64,000 bases of DNA from Pseudarthrobacter sp. (GCA_031178005.1 JAPSJV010000002.1:62001-126000); one strand, 5' to 3'; counted from the stretch's first letter, positions 25,748 to 34,537 are shown. Notes: a model not told the origin generated them from the letters alone. A program made the numbers and translations.

Positions 25748-27360
25748 AGCCGCTGCTGGACATCACCGACCTGACCGTAAGGAACCTCCGGCCCGCCGCC
25801 GATGGTTCCGCACCCACGTCGTTGATTCACGGACTGTCCCTGTCCGTGAACGCCGGCGAGTTTGTGGCGCTGGTGGGCGGATCCGGTTCCGGCAAGACGC
25901 TCACCGCACTGTCTGCCGTCCGCCTCCTGCCGCCGCCGCTGGCCATCACCGCCGGCACCGTCCGGCTGGGTTCCGTGGATGTTACGACGGCGGCGGAAAC
26001 CGAACTTAATGCGGTACGCGGCGGCGAGGCCGGGATGCTGTTCCAGCAGCCCAAGCGGGTCTTCAACCCGAACAGGACCATCGGCGCGCACCTGCTGGAA
26101 CCGCTGCGCGTGCACCGCCGCCTGCGCGGGGCAGCGGCCCGGACTGCCGCCGTCGACCTGCTCCGGGAAGTGGGCTTTGCCGACGCTCCCAAAGGCTTCA
26201 GATCCTATCCGCACCAGCTCTCCGGAGGCATGGCACAGCGGGCCATGACCGCCATCGCACTGGCAGGGCAGCCGCGGCTGCTTCTGGCGGATGAGCCGAC
26301 GTCGGCACTGGACAAGGTGCTGGAGCGCCAGGTGCTGCAGCTGCTGGACAGGGAACGGCGGGACCGCGGCCTGGGCATCCTGTACATCACGCACAACATC
26401 GCCTCCGTGGCTCCGTTTGCGGACCGGGTGCTGGTGATGGATTCGGGCGCGATTGTGGAGGAAGGCCCCACGGCCAGCGTCATTGCCGCACCCACGACCG
26501 CCTATACGCGCGAGCTGCTGGCCGCTTCGCAGCTGGCCCCCGAGTCCGGCCGCCGGCCGCAGCCTGTTCCCCGTGAAGTCCTGACCCTCACCGATGCGAA
26601 CAAGCGGTTCGGCAGGGGCCGCCGTGCGCACACCGCGCTGGACAACGTCAGCCTGAACCTGCAACGCGGCGAAATCCTGGGTGTGCTGGGCCAGTCCGGA
26701 TCCGGCAAGAGCACCTTGGCCCGCGCCATCGTGGGGCTGGAGAAGGTGGACAGCGGCTCCATCACCCGGCATCCGGACACGGCAGGCAAGACTCCGCCGG
26801 CCACCGCCGTGCAACTGGTTTTCCAGGAACCGCACGGTTCTTTCGACCCCCGGATGACGCTGCGGGCCAGCATGGAGGCGCCCTTACGACGGCGGCGCGA
26901 CCTCACCCCCGCGGACCGGACCCGGCGGATTACCGAAGCGATGGCCGATGTGGAGCTGGACGAGTGCCTGCTGGACCGGCACCCGGGCCAGTGCTCGGGC
27001 GGACAGCTGCAGCGGGCCACCATTGCGCGGGCCCTGCTGCTGGATCCCACCATCCTGATCTGCGATGAGGCCACCTCCGCGCTGGACGCGCTGACCCAGC
27101 GAACCGTTTTGAACCTGCTTTTGCGCCTGCAGCGGGAGCACAGCCTGTCCTTGCTGGTCATTTCCCACGACATGGACGTCATCCGGTACATGTGCGACCG
27201 CGTTGCCGTGCTGCTGGACGGCAAGGTGATCGAGGTGGCCGAAACGCAGGCCTTCTTCGCCGGCCCGTCCCACGAACACAGCCGCGCACTGGTGGATGCG
27301 GCGATTCCCTGCCGGTGGGACCACCTGCGGACGCTGATGCCCGGAGCTTCGCGGACCTGA
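25744..27360 (+). CDS. fused tandem ABC ATPase of the Opp/Dpp-type importer
   Basis: A 538-residue protein with two complete nucleotide-binding domains. The first has Walker A GGSGSGKT, signature LSGGMAQR and Walker B LLLADEPTSALD. The second has Walker A GQSGSGKST, signature CSGGQLQR and Walker B ILICDEATSALD. It therefore replaces the separate DppD and DppF subunits. It energises the upstream permeases. A 100-nt gap separates it from the next gene, a DUF808 protein unlikely to be part of the transporter. Confidence 0.94.
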   Translation: MKPLLDITDLTVRNLRPAADGSAPTSLIHGLSLSVNAGEFVALVGGSGSGKTLTALSAVRLLPPPLAITAGTVRLGSVDVTTAAETELNAVRGGEAGMLFQQPKRVFNPNRTIGAHLLEPLRVHRRLRGAAARTAAVDLLREVGFADAPKGFRSYPHQLSGGMAQRAMTAIALAGQPRLLLADEPTSALDKVLERQVLQLLDRERRDRGLGILYITHNIASVAPFADRVLVMDSGAIVEEGPTASVIAAPTTAYTRELLAASQLAPESGRRPQPVPREVLTLTDANKRFGRGRRAHTALDNVSLNLQRGEILGVLGQSGSGKSTLARAIVGLEKVDSGSITRHPDTAGKTPPATAVQLVFQEPHGSFDPRMTLRASMEAPLRRRRDLTPADRTRRITEAMADVELDECLLDRHPGQCSGGQLQRATIARALLLDPTILICDEATSALDALTQRTVLNLLLRLQREHSLSLLVISHDMDVIRYMCDRVAVLLDGKVIEVAETQAFFAGPSHEHSRALVDAAIPCRWDHLRTLMPGASRT

Positions 27361-27460
27361 CGTTTTCCCGGGCACCATATAATCCAAACATGCCGATCAT
27401 GCGTTTCGCCCGAAGCATCCACGCCCAGCCGTCCACCCCTAAGCAGCGCGGAGGCCAGCT

Positions 27461-28483
27461 GTGAGCGGCGGTCTCGTCGCCCTGCTGGACGACATCGCAG
27501 CCCTGGCCCGCATTGCGGCAGCCTCGGTGGATGACATCGCTGCCGGTGCCGGCAGGGCGGGTATCAAGGCCGCCGGCGTCGTGATCGATGATGCCGCAGT
27601 GACCCCGCAGTACGTGTCCGGCGCGGACCCGTCCCGCGAGCTGCCCATGATCAAGAAGATCTTCTGGGGTTCGCTCAGGAACAAGTTGCTGATCATCCTG
27701 CCCGCACTGCTGCTCGTCAGCGCGTTCATCCCGTGGGCCATCCCGTTCATCCTGATGCTGGGCGGCACCTACCTCTGCTACGAAGGCGCGGAAAAGGTGT
27801 GGCACAAACTCCGGGGCCACCATGAGGCGGAGAAGGCACCGGCCGTCGACAAAGGTCCCGAGGCGGAATCGAAGGTCATCAAGGGCGCCATCACCACCGA
27901 CTTCATCCTGTCCTGCGAAATCATGGTCATCTCCATGAACGAGGTGGCCAGCGATTCCCTGCTGTCCCGCGCGCTCATCCTGGTGGTCGTGGCAATCGCC
28001 ATTACCGTGCTCGTCTATGGCGCTGTTGGACTCATCGTCAAGATGGACGATATCGGCCTGCACCTGACCACCAAGGACTCCGCCGGCTCAAAGCGCTTCG
28101 GCGAACTTCTGGTCAAGGGGATGCCCGCAGTTCTTGCCGCCATCACCTTCATCGGGACCATCGCCATGCTCTGGGTTGGCGGCCACATCATGCTCCAGGG
28201 TGCCTACGACCTCGGCTGGCACGGCCCGTACGACCTGGTCCATGTCCTCGAGCATCCATTCGTCGGGATCCCGGTGGTGGGCAGCTTCCTGGCGTGGCTG
28301 GTGAACACCCTGTGCTCGGCCGTTATCGGCGTCATCTGGGGCAGCCTTGTCATGGCCGTACTGCACCCGCTGCTGAAGATGCTGCCGTTCGGCAAGAAAG
28401 ACGGCGAGCACGAGGAAGGCGCCGTCCGCGCCGCTATCGCCGGCTACCGGCCCAACAAGAGCGACGCCGATTCCGCTCCCTAG
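27461..28483 (+). CDS. DUF808 (YedI-like) inner-membrane protein
   Basis: A 340-residue membrane protein. The soluble N-terminus LVALLDDIAALARIAAASVDDIAA and GTYLCYEGAEKVWHKL are characteristic of DUF808/YedI, followed by four or five further hydrophobic segments. The function of the family is not established. The start is GTG behind CGGAGG. A 24-codon ORF (27390-27464) overlaps the start but lacks its own ribosome site. It ends 21 nt from the convergent HAD gene with no hairpin between. Confidence 0.88.
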   Translation: MSGGLVALLDDIAALARIAAASVDDIAAGAGRAGIKAAGVVIDDAAVTPQYVSGADPSRELPMIKKIFWGSLRNKLLIILPALLLVSAFIPWAIPFILMLGGTYLCYEGAEKVWHKLRGHHEAEKAPAVDKGPEAESKVIKGAITTDFILSCEIMVISMNEVASDSLLSRALILVVVAIAITVLVYGAVGLIVKMDDIGLHLTTKDSAGSKRFGELLVKGMPAVLAAITFIGTIAMLWVGGHIMLQGAYDLGWHGPYDLVHVLEHPFVGIPVVGSFLAWLVNTLCSAVIGVIWGSLVMAVLHPLLKMLPFGKKDGEHEEGAVRAAIAGYRPNKSDADSAP

Positions 28484-28504
28484 GTCTGGGGGCTCCTCAA
28501 CAAA

Positions 28505-29179
28505 CTACAGACCAAGGTGCCCGTTCAGCTCCGCCAGCGACTTCACGGTGGTGTAGTTGTACGCCGTGCACTGCGGATCGAAGCCGCGGTCCAGCAGGAC
28601 GGTATTCGTAAATCCGAGGTCGTTGGCCGGCATGAGGTCGTAGCGCGTGTGCGATGAGACGTGCAGGAACTGCTCGGGGGTGGCGTTCAGCTGCTGCAGC
28701 ATGTATTCGAAGGCCTGGTACCGGGGCTTGTAATACCCGGCCTGCTCGGCGGTGAACACGGCGTGGAAGGTAGTTCCCAGGCGCGGCACATTGACGTCCA
28801 GGAAGCTGGTATCGGCGTTGGAAAGGATCACCAGCTTGTAGTTCTCGCCCATGGTCTTCAGCGGCCCGGGCACGTCCTCATGCGCGCCCCAGCCCAGGAC
28901 CGTGGCACCAAACTGCGCGCCGGCGTCGGGAGTCAGCTCCAGGTTCCACTTCCGGCAGGTGCGGTCGTAGGCATCCTGGAGCACCTGCTCGTAGGCGTAA
29001 TACTCGCCGCACACCTGGTCGTAGCGGTAGTTACGGAAGTCGCGCAAGAAGGCCGGCAGCTGCTGCTCAGGGACCCGGCCGTCCAGGATCTTCCGGGTGG
29101 TGGGGTCCAGCACCCAGTTGATCAGCGTGCCGTAGCAATCGAAGGAGATGTACTCCGGGCGGAAGCTGGTGGTGGCCAT
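28505..29179 (-). CDS. haloacid dehalogenase type II (HAD superfamily)
   Basis: A 224-residue HAD protein. Motif I is ISFDCYGTLINW with the nucleophile Asp, motif II is LVILSNAD, and the Lys of motif III lies in AGYYKPRYQAFEYML. The acidic pair of motif IV follows in VSSHTRYDLMPANDLGF, where the usual loop is varied. Aromatic-rich cap residues match the L-2-haloacid dehalogenase subgroup. Whether it dehalogenates or acts as a phosphatase is not decided by sequence. It is divergent from the GH127 gene; AAGGATCC precedes the ATG. Confidence 0.85.
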   Translation of the reverse strand: MATTSFRPEYISFDCYGTLINWVLDPTTRKILDGRVPEQQLPAFLRDFRNYRYDQVCGEYYAYEQVLQDAYDRTCRKWNLELTPDAGAQFGATVLGWGAHEDVPGPLKTMGENYKLVILSNADTSFLDVNVPRLGTTFHAVFTAEQAGYYKPRYQAFEYMLQQLNATPEQFLHVSSHTRYDLMPANDLGFTNTVLLDRGFDPQCTAYNYTTVKSLAELNGHLGL

Positions 29180-29228
29180 GGTGGATCCTTCGCTGGGTAT
29201 TTACAGAATGAATATCCATTGTTCCCCA

Positions 29229-29257
29229 CTGACAGAGCCGCCCCGGAACGGTAGTGT
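29229..29257 (+). promoter_or_regulatory. promoter of the GH127 gene
   Basis: CTGACA and TAGTGT are separated by 17 bp. Two LacI-type operators follow directly, and the start codon of the GH127 gene is 38 bp past the -10 box. Confidence 0.6.
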
Positions 29258-29270
29258 GATAGCGCTAACA
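29257..29270. promoter_or_regulatory. LacI/GalR-type operator TGATAGCGCTAACA
   Basis: The sequence fits the TGNNARCGYTNNCA pattern common to LacI/GalR operators and abuts the -10 box of the GH127 promoter. It differs from the CAACGTTG type next to it, so a second LacI-family repressor may act here. Confidence 0.5.
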
Positions 29271-29277
29271 ACGTTGT
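29268..29277. promoter_or_regulatory. CAACGTTG-type operator 1 (arabinan regulon)
   Basis: ACAACGTTGT, a perfect 10-bp palindrome, lies between the GH127 -10 box and its ribosome site. It is the first of five CAACGTTG-type sites in the window, all beside arabinan-related genes or the LacI gene. Confidence 0.75.
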
Positions 29278-29294
29278 AATAGAGGAGCCCTCCC

Positions 29295-31631
29295 ATGAGC
29301 CTTGCCGGCTCGCAGCCCCTGGTGCCGCCGTCGTCCTTCCACCTCTCGCGGGTGCGCCTGCTGGACGGTGATTTCAAAGCCGCCCAAGACACGGACATCC
29401 GTTACCTCTTAAGCCTGGATCCGGACCGCCTCTTCGCGCCCTTCCGCAGGGAAGCGGGACTTACGACGCCGGTACCCGGTTATGGCGGGTGGGAGGCGGA
29501 AGGCCTGGACGGGCACATCGGCGGCCACTACGTGTCGGCCTGCGCCCAGCTGTTCGCTGCCACCGGGGATCCGCGGCTCAGCCGGAAGCTGCAGGAGGCT
29601 TTGGACGTCCTGGCCGAATGCCAGGACGTCGCCGGCGGCTACTTGGGAGGCGTTCCCGGCGGCCGGCAACTGGGCGGGGAACTTGCGGCAGGGAAGATCG
29701 ACGCAGACCTGTTCACCCTGAACGGCCGCTGGGTTCCGCTGTACAACCTGCACAAAACGTTCGCCGGCCTCCTCGACGCGTACCAATATGCCGGGGCGGA
29801 ACAGGCGTTGCCCATGCTCATAGCCCTCGCGGACTGGTGGCTCGGCGCCTCGCAGAACATCGACGAGGAGGCCTTCGAGGAGCTCCTGCGCACCGAGTTC
29901 GGCGGCCTCAATGACACGTTCACAAGCCTCTACCAACTCACCGGCGAGGAAAAGTACCTCCAGGAGGCCCGCCGTTTTGCGCACCGGGCCATCCTGGATC
30001 CGCTGATCCGGGGCAGGGACGCGCTGGACGGGCTGCACGCCAACACCCAGATCCCCAAGGTGGTGGGCTACGAACGTTTTGCCCAGGCGACAAAAGATCC
30101 AGACTTCACCCGCGCCTCGGACGCTTTCTGGGACACGGTCCTCACCCGGCGCACGGTGTCGATCGGCGGGAACAGCGTCCGGGAACACTTCCACCCGTCC
30201 CGCGATTTCGCGCCGATGGTCCAGGACGCGCAGGGCCCCGAAACCTGCAACACCTACAACATGCTCAAGCTGGCCAAGCTCCGCTTCGAACGTACCGGCA
30301 ATCCCGCCGCCGTGGATTTCTACGAACGCGCCACCTACAACCACATCCTGTCCTCGCAGCACCCGGACGGCGGATTCGCCTACTTCACTCCCATGCGGCC
30401 CGCGCACTACCGGGTGTACTCCAAAGCTCAGGAATCGATGTGGTGCTGCGTCGGGTCCGGCCTGGAAAACCACGCCCGCTACGGTGAACTCATCTACAGC
30501 CACACCCCGGACCAGCTCCTGGTGAACCTGTATATTCCGTCCCAGCTGGACTGGGCCGAGCGCGGCGTGCACGTCCGGCTGGAGACGGACTTCCCGGGGT
30601 CCGGCACGGTGACCCTGCATGTCACAGCTGCGGCGCCCACGGAGTTCACGCTCCGGCTCCGCCGTCCGGGCTGGGCTACCGGAATGAGGATCGTGAATGT
30701 AAGGTCCGACGGCGGCACACGGGTTCCGGAGCCTTCCCCAGCTCTTGAAGGCCGCGGGGACCTCCTGCTCACCCGGACCTGGCAGGGCACCAGCGCCGTC
30801 ACCCTGGAGCTCGACGCCGAAATCCGGGCCGAGCCGTTGCCGGACGGCTTGCCGTGGGTCTCCTTCCTTTATGGACCAGTAGTCCTGGCCGCCCGCAACG
30901 GCACCGAAGGCGTCCCAACGTTCGAGGCTCCCGATGAGCGGATGGGCCATGTCGCTTCCGGGCTACATCTGCCGCTCGCGCACACGCCGGTGGTCACGGC
31001 ACCCAACCCTGCCTCCGCCGTCGTACTTCTTGAGAAGGAAACACTGACCGCCCAACTGAGCGCCACCCTGGGAAATGAACCGCGGACGATCACCCTGGAG
31101 CCTTTCTCGGGCATCCACGGCGAGCGCTACACGGTCTATTGGCCCACCGGCGTTTCCGCGGAACAGCGGCAGGCGGAACTTGCCGCGATGGATACGGAGG
31201 CCGACGCCGGGACGCGGGTGATCGATGCGGTGGCGGCCGGTGAGCAGCAGCCGGAGTCCGATCATCACTTTGAGGGCGAAGGTACCCGCGCGGGCGGCGC
31301 TGAGGGGCTGCACTGGCGGAGCGCAACGGGATGGTTCGCCTACCGCCTGGCCGATCCCGCAGGGGCTCCGGCCGTTCTGCGCGTGCGGTTCCGGGCTTCG
31401 AAAGGCACCCTTTCCGGGCCGGAGGCAACCAGCCAGGAACTCAGGCTGAACGGCATTCCGCTGGCGGCACCCCTTAGGAAGCACTTAGACGGGCCAGTCG
31501 AAATCCAGGACTACGCCGTCCCGGAAGGTGCCACGAGCGCCCTGACATTCTCCGTCCACGCGCTACCGGGGGCCACCACGGGAGATCTGCTGTCCGTCCA
31601 GCTTCTGCGGAAGGATGATGCAACGTTGTAG
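29295..31631 (+). CDS. GH127 (DUF1680) beta-L-arabinofuranosidase-like glycoside hydrolase
   Basis: A 778-residue cytoplasmic enzyme of the DUF1680 family. The catalytic/zinc residues of characterised GH127 enzymes are present: Glu316 and Cys318 in GPETCNTYN, and Cys384-Cys385 in MWCCVGSG. An alpha/alpha-barrel domain is followed by beta-sandwich domains and a C-terminal segment of about 100 residues. The family removes terminal beta-L-arabinofuranose residues. It sits behind a promoter with LacI-type operators, is followed by a LacI regulator, and joins GH51 and GH43 genes elsewhere in the window in L-arabinose release. The last codons and stop overlap a CAACGTTG operator. Confidence 0.92.
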   Translation: MSLAGSQPLVPPSSFHLSRVRLLDGDFKAAQDTDIRYLLSLDPDRLFAPFRREAGLTTPVPGYGGWEAEGLDGHIGGHYVSACAQLFAATGDPRLSRKLQEALDVLAECQDVAGGYLGGVPGGRQLGGELAAGKIDADLFTLNGRWVPLYNLHKTFAGLLDAYQYAGAEQALPMLIALADWWLGASQNIDEEAFEELLRTEFGGLNDTFTSLYQLTGEEKYLQEARRFAHRAILDPLIRGRDALDGLHANTQIPKVVGYERFAQATKDPDFTRASDAFWDTVLTRRTVSIGGNSVREHFHPSRDFAPMVQDAQGPETCNTYNMLKLAKLRFERTGNPAAVDFYERATYNHILSSQHPDGGFAYFTPMRPAHYRVYSKAQESMWCCVGSGLENHARYGELIYSHTPDQLLVNLYIPSQLDWAERGVHVRLETDFPGSGTVTLHVTAAAPTEFTLRLRRPGWATGMRIVNVRSDGGTRVPEPSPALEGRGDLLLTRTWQGTSAVTLELDAEIRAEPLPDGLPWVSFLYGPVVLAARNGTEGVPTFEAPDERMGHVASGLHLPLAHTPVVTAPNPASAVVLLEKETLTAQLSATLGNEPRTITLEPFSGIHGERYTVYWPTGVSAEQRQAELAAMDTEADAGTRVIDAVAAGEQQPESDHHFEGEGTRAGGAEGLHWRSATGWFAYRLADPAGAPAVLRVRFRASKGTLSGPEATSQELRLNGIPLAAPLRKHLDGPVEIQDYAVPEGATSALTFSVHALPGATTGDLLSVQLLRKDDATL
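31621..31628. promoter_or_regulatory. CAACGTTG-type operator 2, overlapping the GH127 3' end
   Basis: GCAACGTTGTAG encodes the last residues and the stop of the GH127 protein and is also a perfect CAACGTTG palindrome, 56 bp before the LacI start. It suggests autoregulation of the repressor gene. Confidence 0.65.
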
Positions 31632-31684
31632 TGTGGGGCTGAGGGGCCAAATCCGGGCCTGGAAACTTCATGGCTGGAGGCAGG

Positions 31685-32692
31685 ATGGCAGCGACGCTTC
31701 ATGACGTGGCGCGCGTCGCGGGGGTCTCTTTCAAGACCGTGTCCAACGTCATCAACAACCATCCGTATGTCCGCGACACCACGCGCGCCAAGGTTGAAGA
31801 AGCCATCAAGGAATTGGGGTACCGCCCCAACCTCACGGCCCGCAGTCTGCGCTCCGGGCAGACGGGAGCCATCACGTTGGCCCTGCCCCAGCTGAAGCTG
31901 CCGTACTTTGCCGAACTTGCCGACGCCGTTATTGAGGCCGCGGCCAAGCATGGCTTGGTGGTGCTGATCGAGCAGACCGGGGCGGACCGGGACCGCGAGC
32001 TGGAAGTCATGGCCAGCCCGCGCCTGAAGATGTCCGACGGCCTCATCTTCAGCCCGCTCGCCCTGGGCCAGGAAGATGTGGACCTGATCAAGGCGGATGT
32101 GCCGGTGGTGCTGTTGGGCGAGCGCATCTTCGGCAGCAAGTCCGATCACGTGACCATGCAGAACATCGCCGCCGCCCGGGCAGCCACCGAGCACCTGCTG
32201 GACCTGGGCCGGAAGCGGATCGCCGTGGTGGGCGCGCACGAGGGCGAAGTGATCGGCTCGGCCGGGCTCCGCCTGCGCGGTTACCGCGAGGCGCTCGAGG
32301 CACGTGGCATTCCCTACGATGACGGCATCGTCGCCTATGTGGTGGACTGGCATCGGTCCAACGGCGCCGCCGCCATGCACGAACTCCTGGACAGCGGCGC
32401 GGAGTTCGACGCCGTCTTCGGGCTCAACGACACCCTGGCCCAGGGTGCCGTCCGTGTCCTGCAGGAAGCCGGCTTCCGCGTCCCGGACGACGTCGCCGTG
32501 ATCGGCTTCGATGACCTCGACGAAACCCGCTACACCCTGCCCACGCTCAGCACCGTGGATCCGGGCCGGGTGGAGATCGCGGAGACAGCAATCCGGATGC
32601 TCCGGGAACGGATCAAGAACAACGACGGCGGCCCGCCCCGGGAAATCGAAACGGCCTTCCGCGTGGTGGCCAGGGAGTCGACGGTGGGGTAA
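31685..32692 (+). CDS. LacI-family transcriptional regulator
   Basis: About 335 residues. The N-terminal helix-turn-helix and hinge are ATLHDVARVAGVSFKTVSNVINNHPYVRDTTRAKV and LGYRPNLTARSLRSG, followed by a periplasmic-binding-like sugar domain (VAVIGFDDLDETRYTLPTLSTVDP). The ATG at 31685 sits at the conserved N-terminus behind GGAGG. An ATG five codons upstream (31670) is an alternative. It lies directly downstream of GH127, with a CAACGTTG site just ahead. It is the best candidate for the repressor that reads all five CAACGTTG sites, with an arabinose-derived effector. Confidence 0.9.
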   Translation: MAATLHDVARVAGVSFKTVSNVINNHPYVRDTTRAKVEEAIKELGYRPNLTARSLRSGQTGAITLALPQLKLPYFAELADAVIEAAAKHGLVVLIEQTGADRDRELEVMASPRLKMSDGLIFSPLALGQEDVDLIKADVPVVLLGERIFGSKSDHVTMQNIAAARAATEHLLDLGRKRIAVVGAHEGEVIGSAGLRLRGYREALEARGIPYDDGIVAYVVDWHRSNGAAAMHELLDSGAEFDAVFGLNDTLAQGAVRVLQEAGFRVPDDVAVIGFDDLDETRYTLPTLSTVDPGRVEIAETAIRMLRERIKNNDGGPPREIETAFRVVARESTVG

Positions 32693-32721
32693 CTCGCCCC
32701 TCGATGGTTCCCGGCCAATGG

Positions 32722-33591
32722 TCAGTTGCCGATTTCGGTACGTACCGCATAGAGCTCGGGAAAGAACGTCAGGTCAAGGGCGCGCCGGAGGAAATCGACG
32801 CCGGAGGACCCGCCGGTGCCGGTTTTGAACCCGATGGTGCGCTGGACCGTGCGGAGGTGACGAAAGCGCCAGGCCTGGAAGTTGTCCTCCAGGTCCACCA
32901 GGTCTTCACAGGCTTCGTAGTATCCCCACGGGGTTTCTTCCGACTCGTAAATCTCCTTGAATACAGGGACCAACGATGCCTGGAACACCCACGGGAGAGT
33001 AACGTCCCGCTCCAGGATGTCGTCACTGACGGCGTACCCTTCCCGTGCCAGTGCCCGCAGGAACGCGTCGTAGACGGTCGGTTCATGCAAGAGGTCGGAC
33101 AGCATCTTGTGAGCCTCGGGCTCGCTCTCAAATACCTTGAGCATGGTGGCGTTCTTGTTGCCGAGGATGAATTCGACCGCGCGGTATTGGTAGGACTGGA
33201 ACCCTGACGAACTGCCCAGACTTCCGCGGAACTGCGCGTATTCACGTGGCGTGAGGGTGCCCAGGACGGACCACTGCTCTGTCAGCGTGCGTTGGATGGC
33301 CTTGACCCGTGCCAGGCACTTCAATGCCTTACCCAGATCGGACGCGTCCAGCAGCCGCCGGGACTCCCTCAGCTCATGCAGTACGAGTTTCAACCACAGT
33401 TCACTCGTCTGGTGCTGGATGATGAACAGCAGCTCATCATGGTGCTCCGGCTCGCTCAATGGGTGCTGGGATGTGAGCAGCCTGTCCAGGTCCAGGTACC
33501 GGCCGTAGGACATGGTGTCGCGGAAGTCGGTGCGTACGGACTCTTCCAGATCCCGGGCAGCGGTGACGGGCACGTTTTTGGGGGTGGTCAT
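32722..33591 (-). CDS. kynA: tryptophan 2,3-dioxygenase
   Basis: A 289-residue haem dioxygenase. Typical blocks are SYGRYLDLDRLLTSQ, HHDELLFIIQHQTSELWLKL (haem/substrate region), GSSSGFQSYQYRAVEFILGNK and the C-terminal GGSSGVDFLRRALDLTFFPELY. It converts L-tryptophan to N-formylkynurenine. I chose the ATG at 33591. It has no ribosome site but sits six bases after a TATCGT -10 box whose -35 is TTGACG, so the transcript is probably leaderless. A kynurenine-formamidase-like gene is divergent from it and shares a palindromic operator. Confidence 0.95.
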   Translation of the reverse strand: MTTPKNVPVTAARDLEESVRTDFRDTMSYGRYLDLDRLLTSQHPLSEPEHHDELLFIIQHQTSELWLKLVLHELRESRRLLDASDLGKALKCLARVKAIQRTLTEQWSVLGTLTPREYAQFRGSLGSSSGFQSYQYRAVEFILGNKNATMLKVFESEPEAHKMLSDLLHEPTVYDAFLRALAREGYAVSDDILERDVTLPWVFQASLVPVFKEIYESEETPWGYYEACEDLVDLEDNFQAWRFRHLRTVQRTIGFKTGTGGSSGVDFLRRALDLTFFPELYAVRTEIGN

Positions 33592-33609
33592 GGAAAACGA
33601 TATCAAGTT

Positions 33610-33625
33610 CTTGACGACCGTCAAG
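33610..33625. promoter_or_regulatory. palindromic operator shared by kynA and the divergent hydrolase
   Basis: CTTGACGACCGTCAAG consists of perfect 6-bp arms around GACC and overlaps the TTGACG -35 box of kynA. It lies in the 72-bp divergent gap, so a bound regulator could control both directions. Confidence 0.55.
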
Positions 33626-33663
33626 AGATTGAGTTTATGGTTGCCTGCCGATAGCGTGGCGCT

Positions 33664-34464
33664 GTGCGAAGAGTTATTGCCTACGGGCATCACAAGGATC
33701 AGTGGGGAGAACTGTTCCTGCCGCAACAGCCCAGGCAATCAGGGCCGCCTGGCGTTGTGGTTGTTATCCATGGCGGGTACTGGCGCGACCGCTACACTGC
33801 GGATCTTGGCGAACCCCTGGCACTAGACCTTGCGGCCCACGGGTTTGTGGTGTGGAACCTGGAATACCGGCGCGCCGGCACCGACGGAGCCGAGGGCGCA
33901 GGCGGGTGGCCGGCAACATTTGAGGACATTGCCGCCGGGATCGACGCGCTCCGGGACATCGCGCAGGAGTACGGCCTCAACCCGTCCAAAGTGGTGGCCC
34001 TCGGACATTCCGCCGGTGGACACCTGGCTGTTTGGGCAGCCGGCCGCCCCAAGCTCCGGGAAGGAACTCCCGGGGCGAATCCCCGGGTGCCCCTCACAGG
34101 CGCCGTCAGCCAGGCCGGGATTCTGGATCTCACCACTGCGTGGCAACTTGGCCTCAGCTCTGGAGCGGTTGAGAACCTGATGGGATCCACTCCCTTGGAG
34201 CGGGCAGACCGGTATCTTATTGCCGATCCGGTAGCTCAACTGCCTATCGGCGTACCTATCCACGCTGTACACAGCCGTGAAGACGATGCCGCTCCGTTCA
34301 GCCTCTCAGAGACATACGTGGCTGCAGCGGCTGCGGCCGGGGATCCGGCCACACTGCACGAAACCTCTGGCGACCACTTTGCGGTCATCACTCCGGGCAC
34401 GGCCGCTTATGGGATGTGCCGGCAACTTGTTGAGGACATGCTCCGCACAACGACGACGGCGTGA
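33664..34464 (+). CDS. alpha/beta hydrolase, probable kynurenine formamidase
   Basis: A 266-residue alpha/beta hydrolase. The oxyanion motif VVVIHGGYWRDRY, the nucleophile elbow ALGHSAGGHLAVWA and a C-terminal His in ETSGDHFAVITP match the HGG[FYW] formamidase/esterase group. Its position divergent from tryptophan dioxygenase supports hydrolysis of N-formylkynurenine to kynurenine. The start is GTG at 33664 with no clear ribosome site. No kynureninase gene is in the window, so the pathway end point (anthranilate or NAD precursors) is unknown. A general carboxylesterase is the alternative. Confidence 0.75.
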   Translation: MRRVIAYGHHKDQWGELFLPQQPRQSGPPGVVVVIHGGYWRDRYTADLGEPLALDLAAHGFVVWNLEYRRAGTDGAEGAGGWPATFEDIAAGIDALRDIAQEYGLNPSKVVALGHSAGGHLAVWAAGRPKLREGTPGANPRVPLTGAVSQAGILDLTTAWQLGLSSGAVENLMGSTPLERADRYLIADPVAQLPIGVPIHAVHSREDDAAPFSLSETYVAAAAAAGDPATLHETSGDHFAVITPGTAAYGMCRQLVEDMLRTTTTA

Positions 34465-34537
34465 TGCCTGGCTTCCCCGCGCTGCTTCCGCCGGGCGGGC
34501 AGACAGTCTACGGTGGGCTGCAGACACAAGGAGATTT

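Noticed and set aside
27390-27464. 24-codon ORF ending at the DUF808 start
   Set aside because: It overlaps the DUF808 GTG, but no ribosome site precedes it and it has no conserved character; a leader peptide cannot be supported.
29409-30950. 513-codon minus-strand ORF inside GH127
   Set aside because: Antisense to conserved catalytic regions of GH127 and without domain signal.
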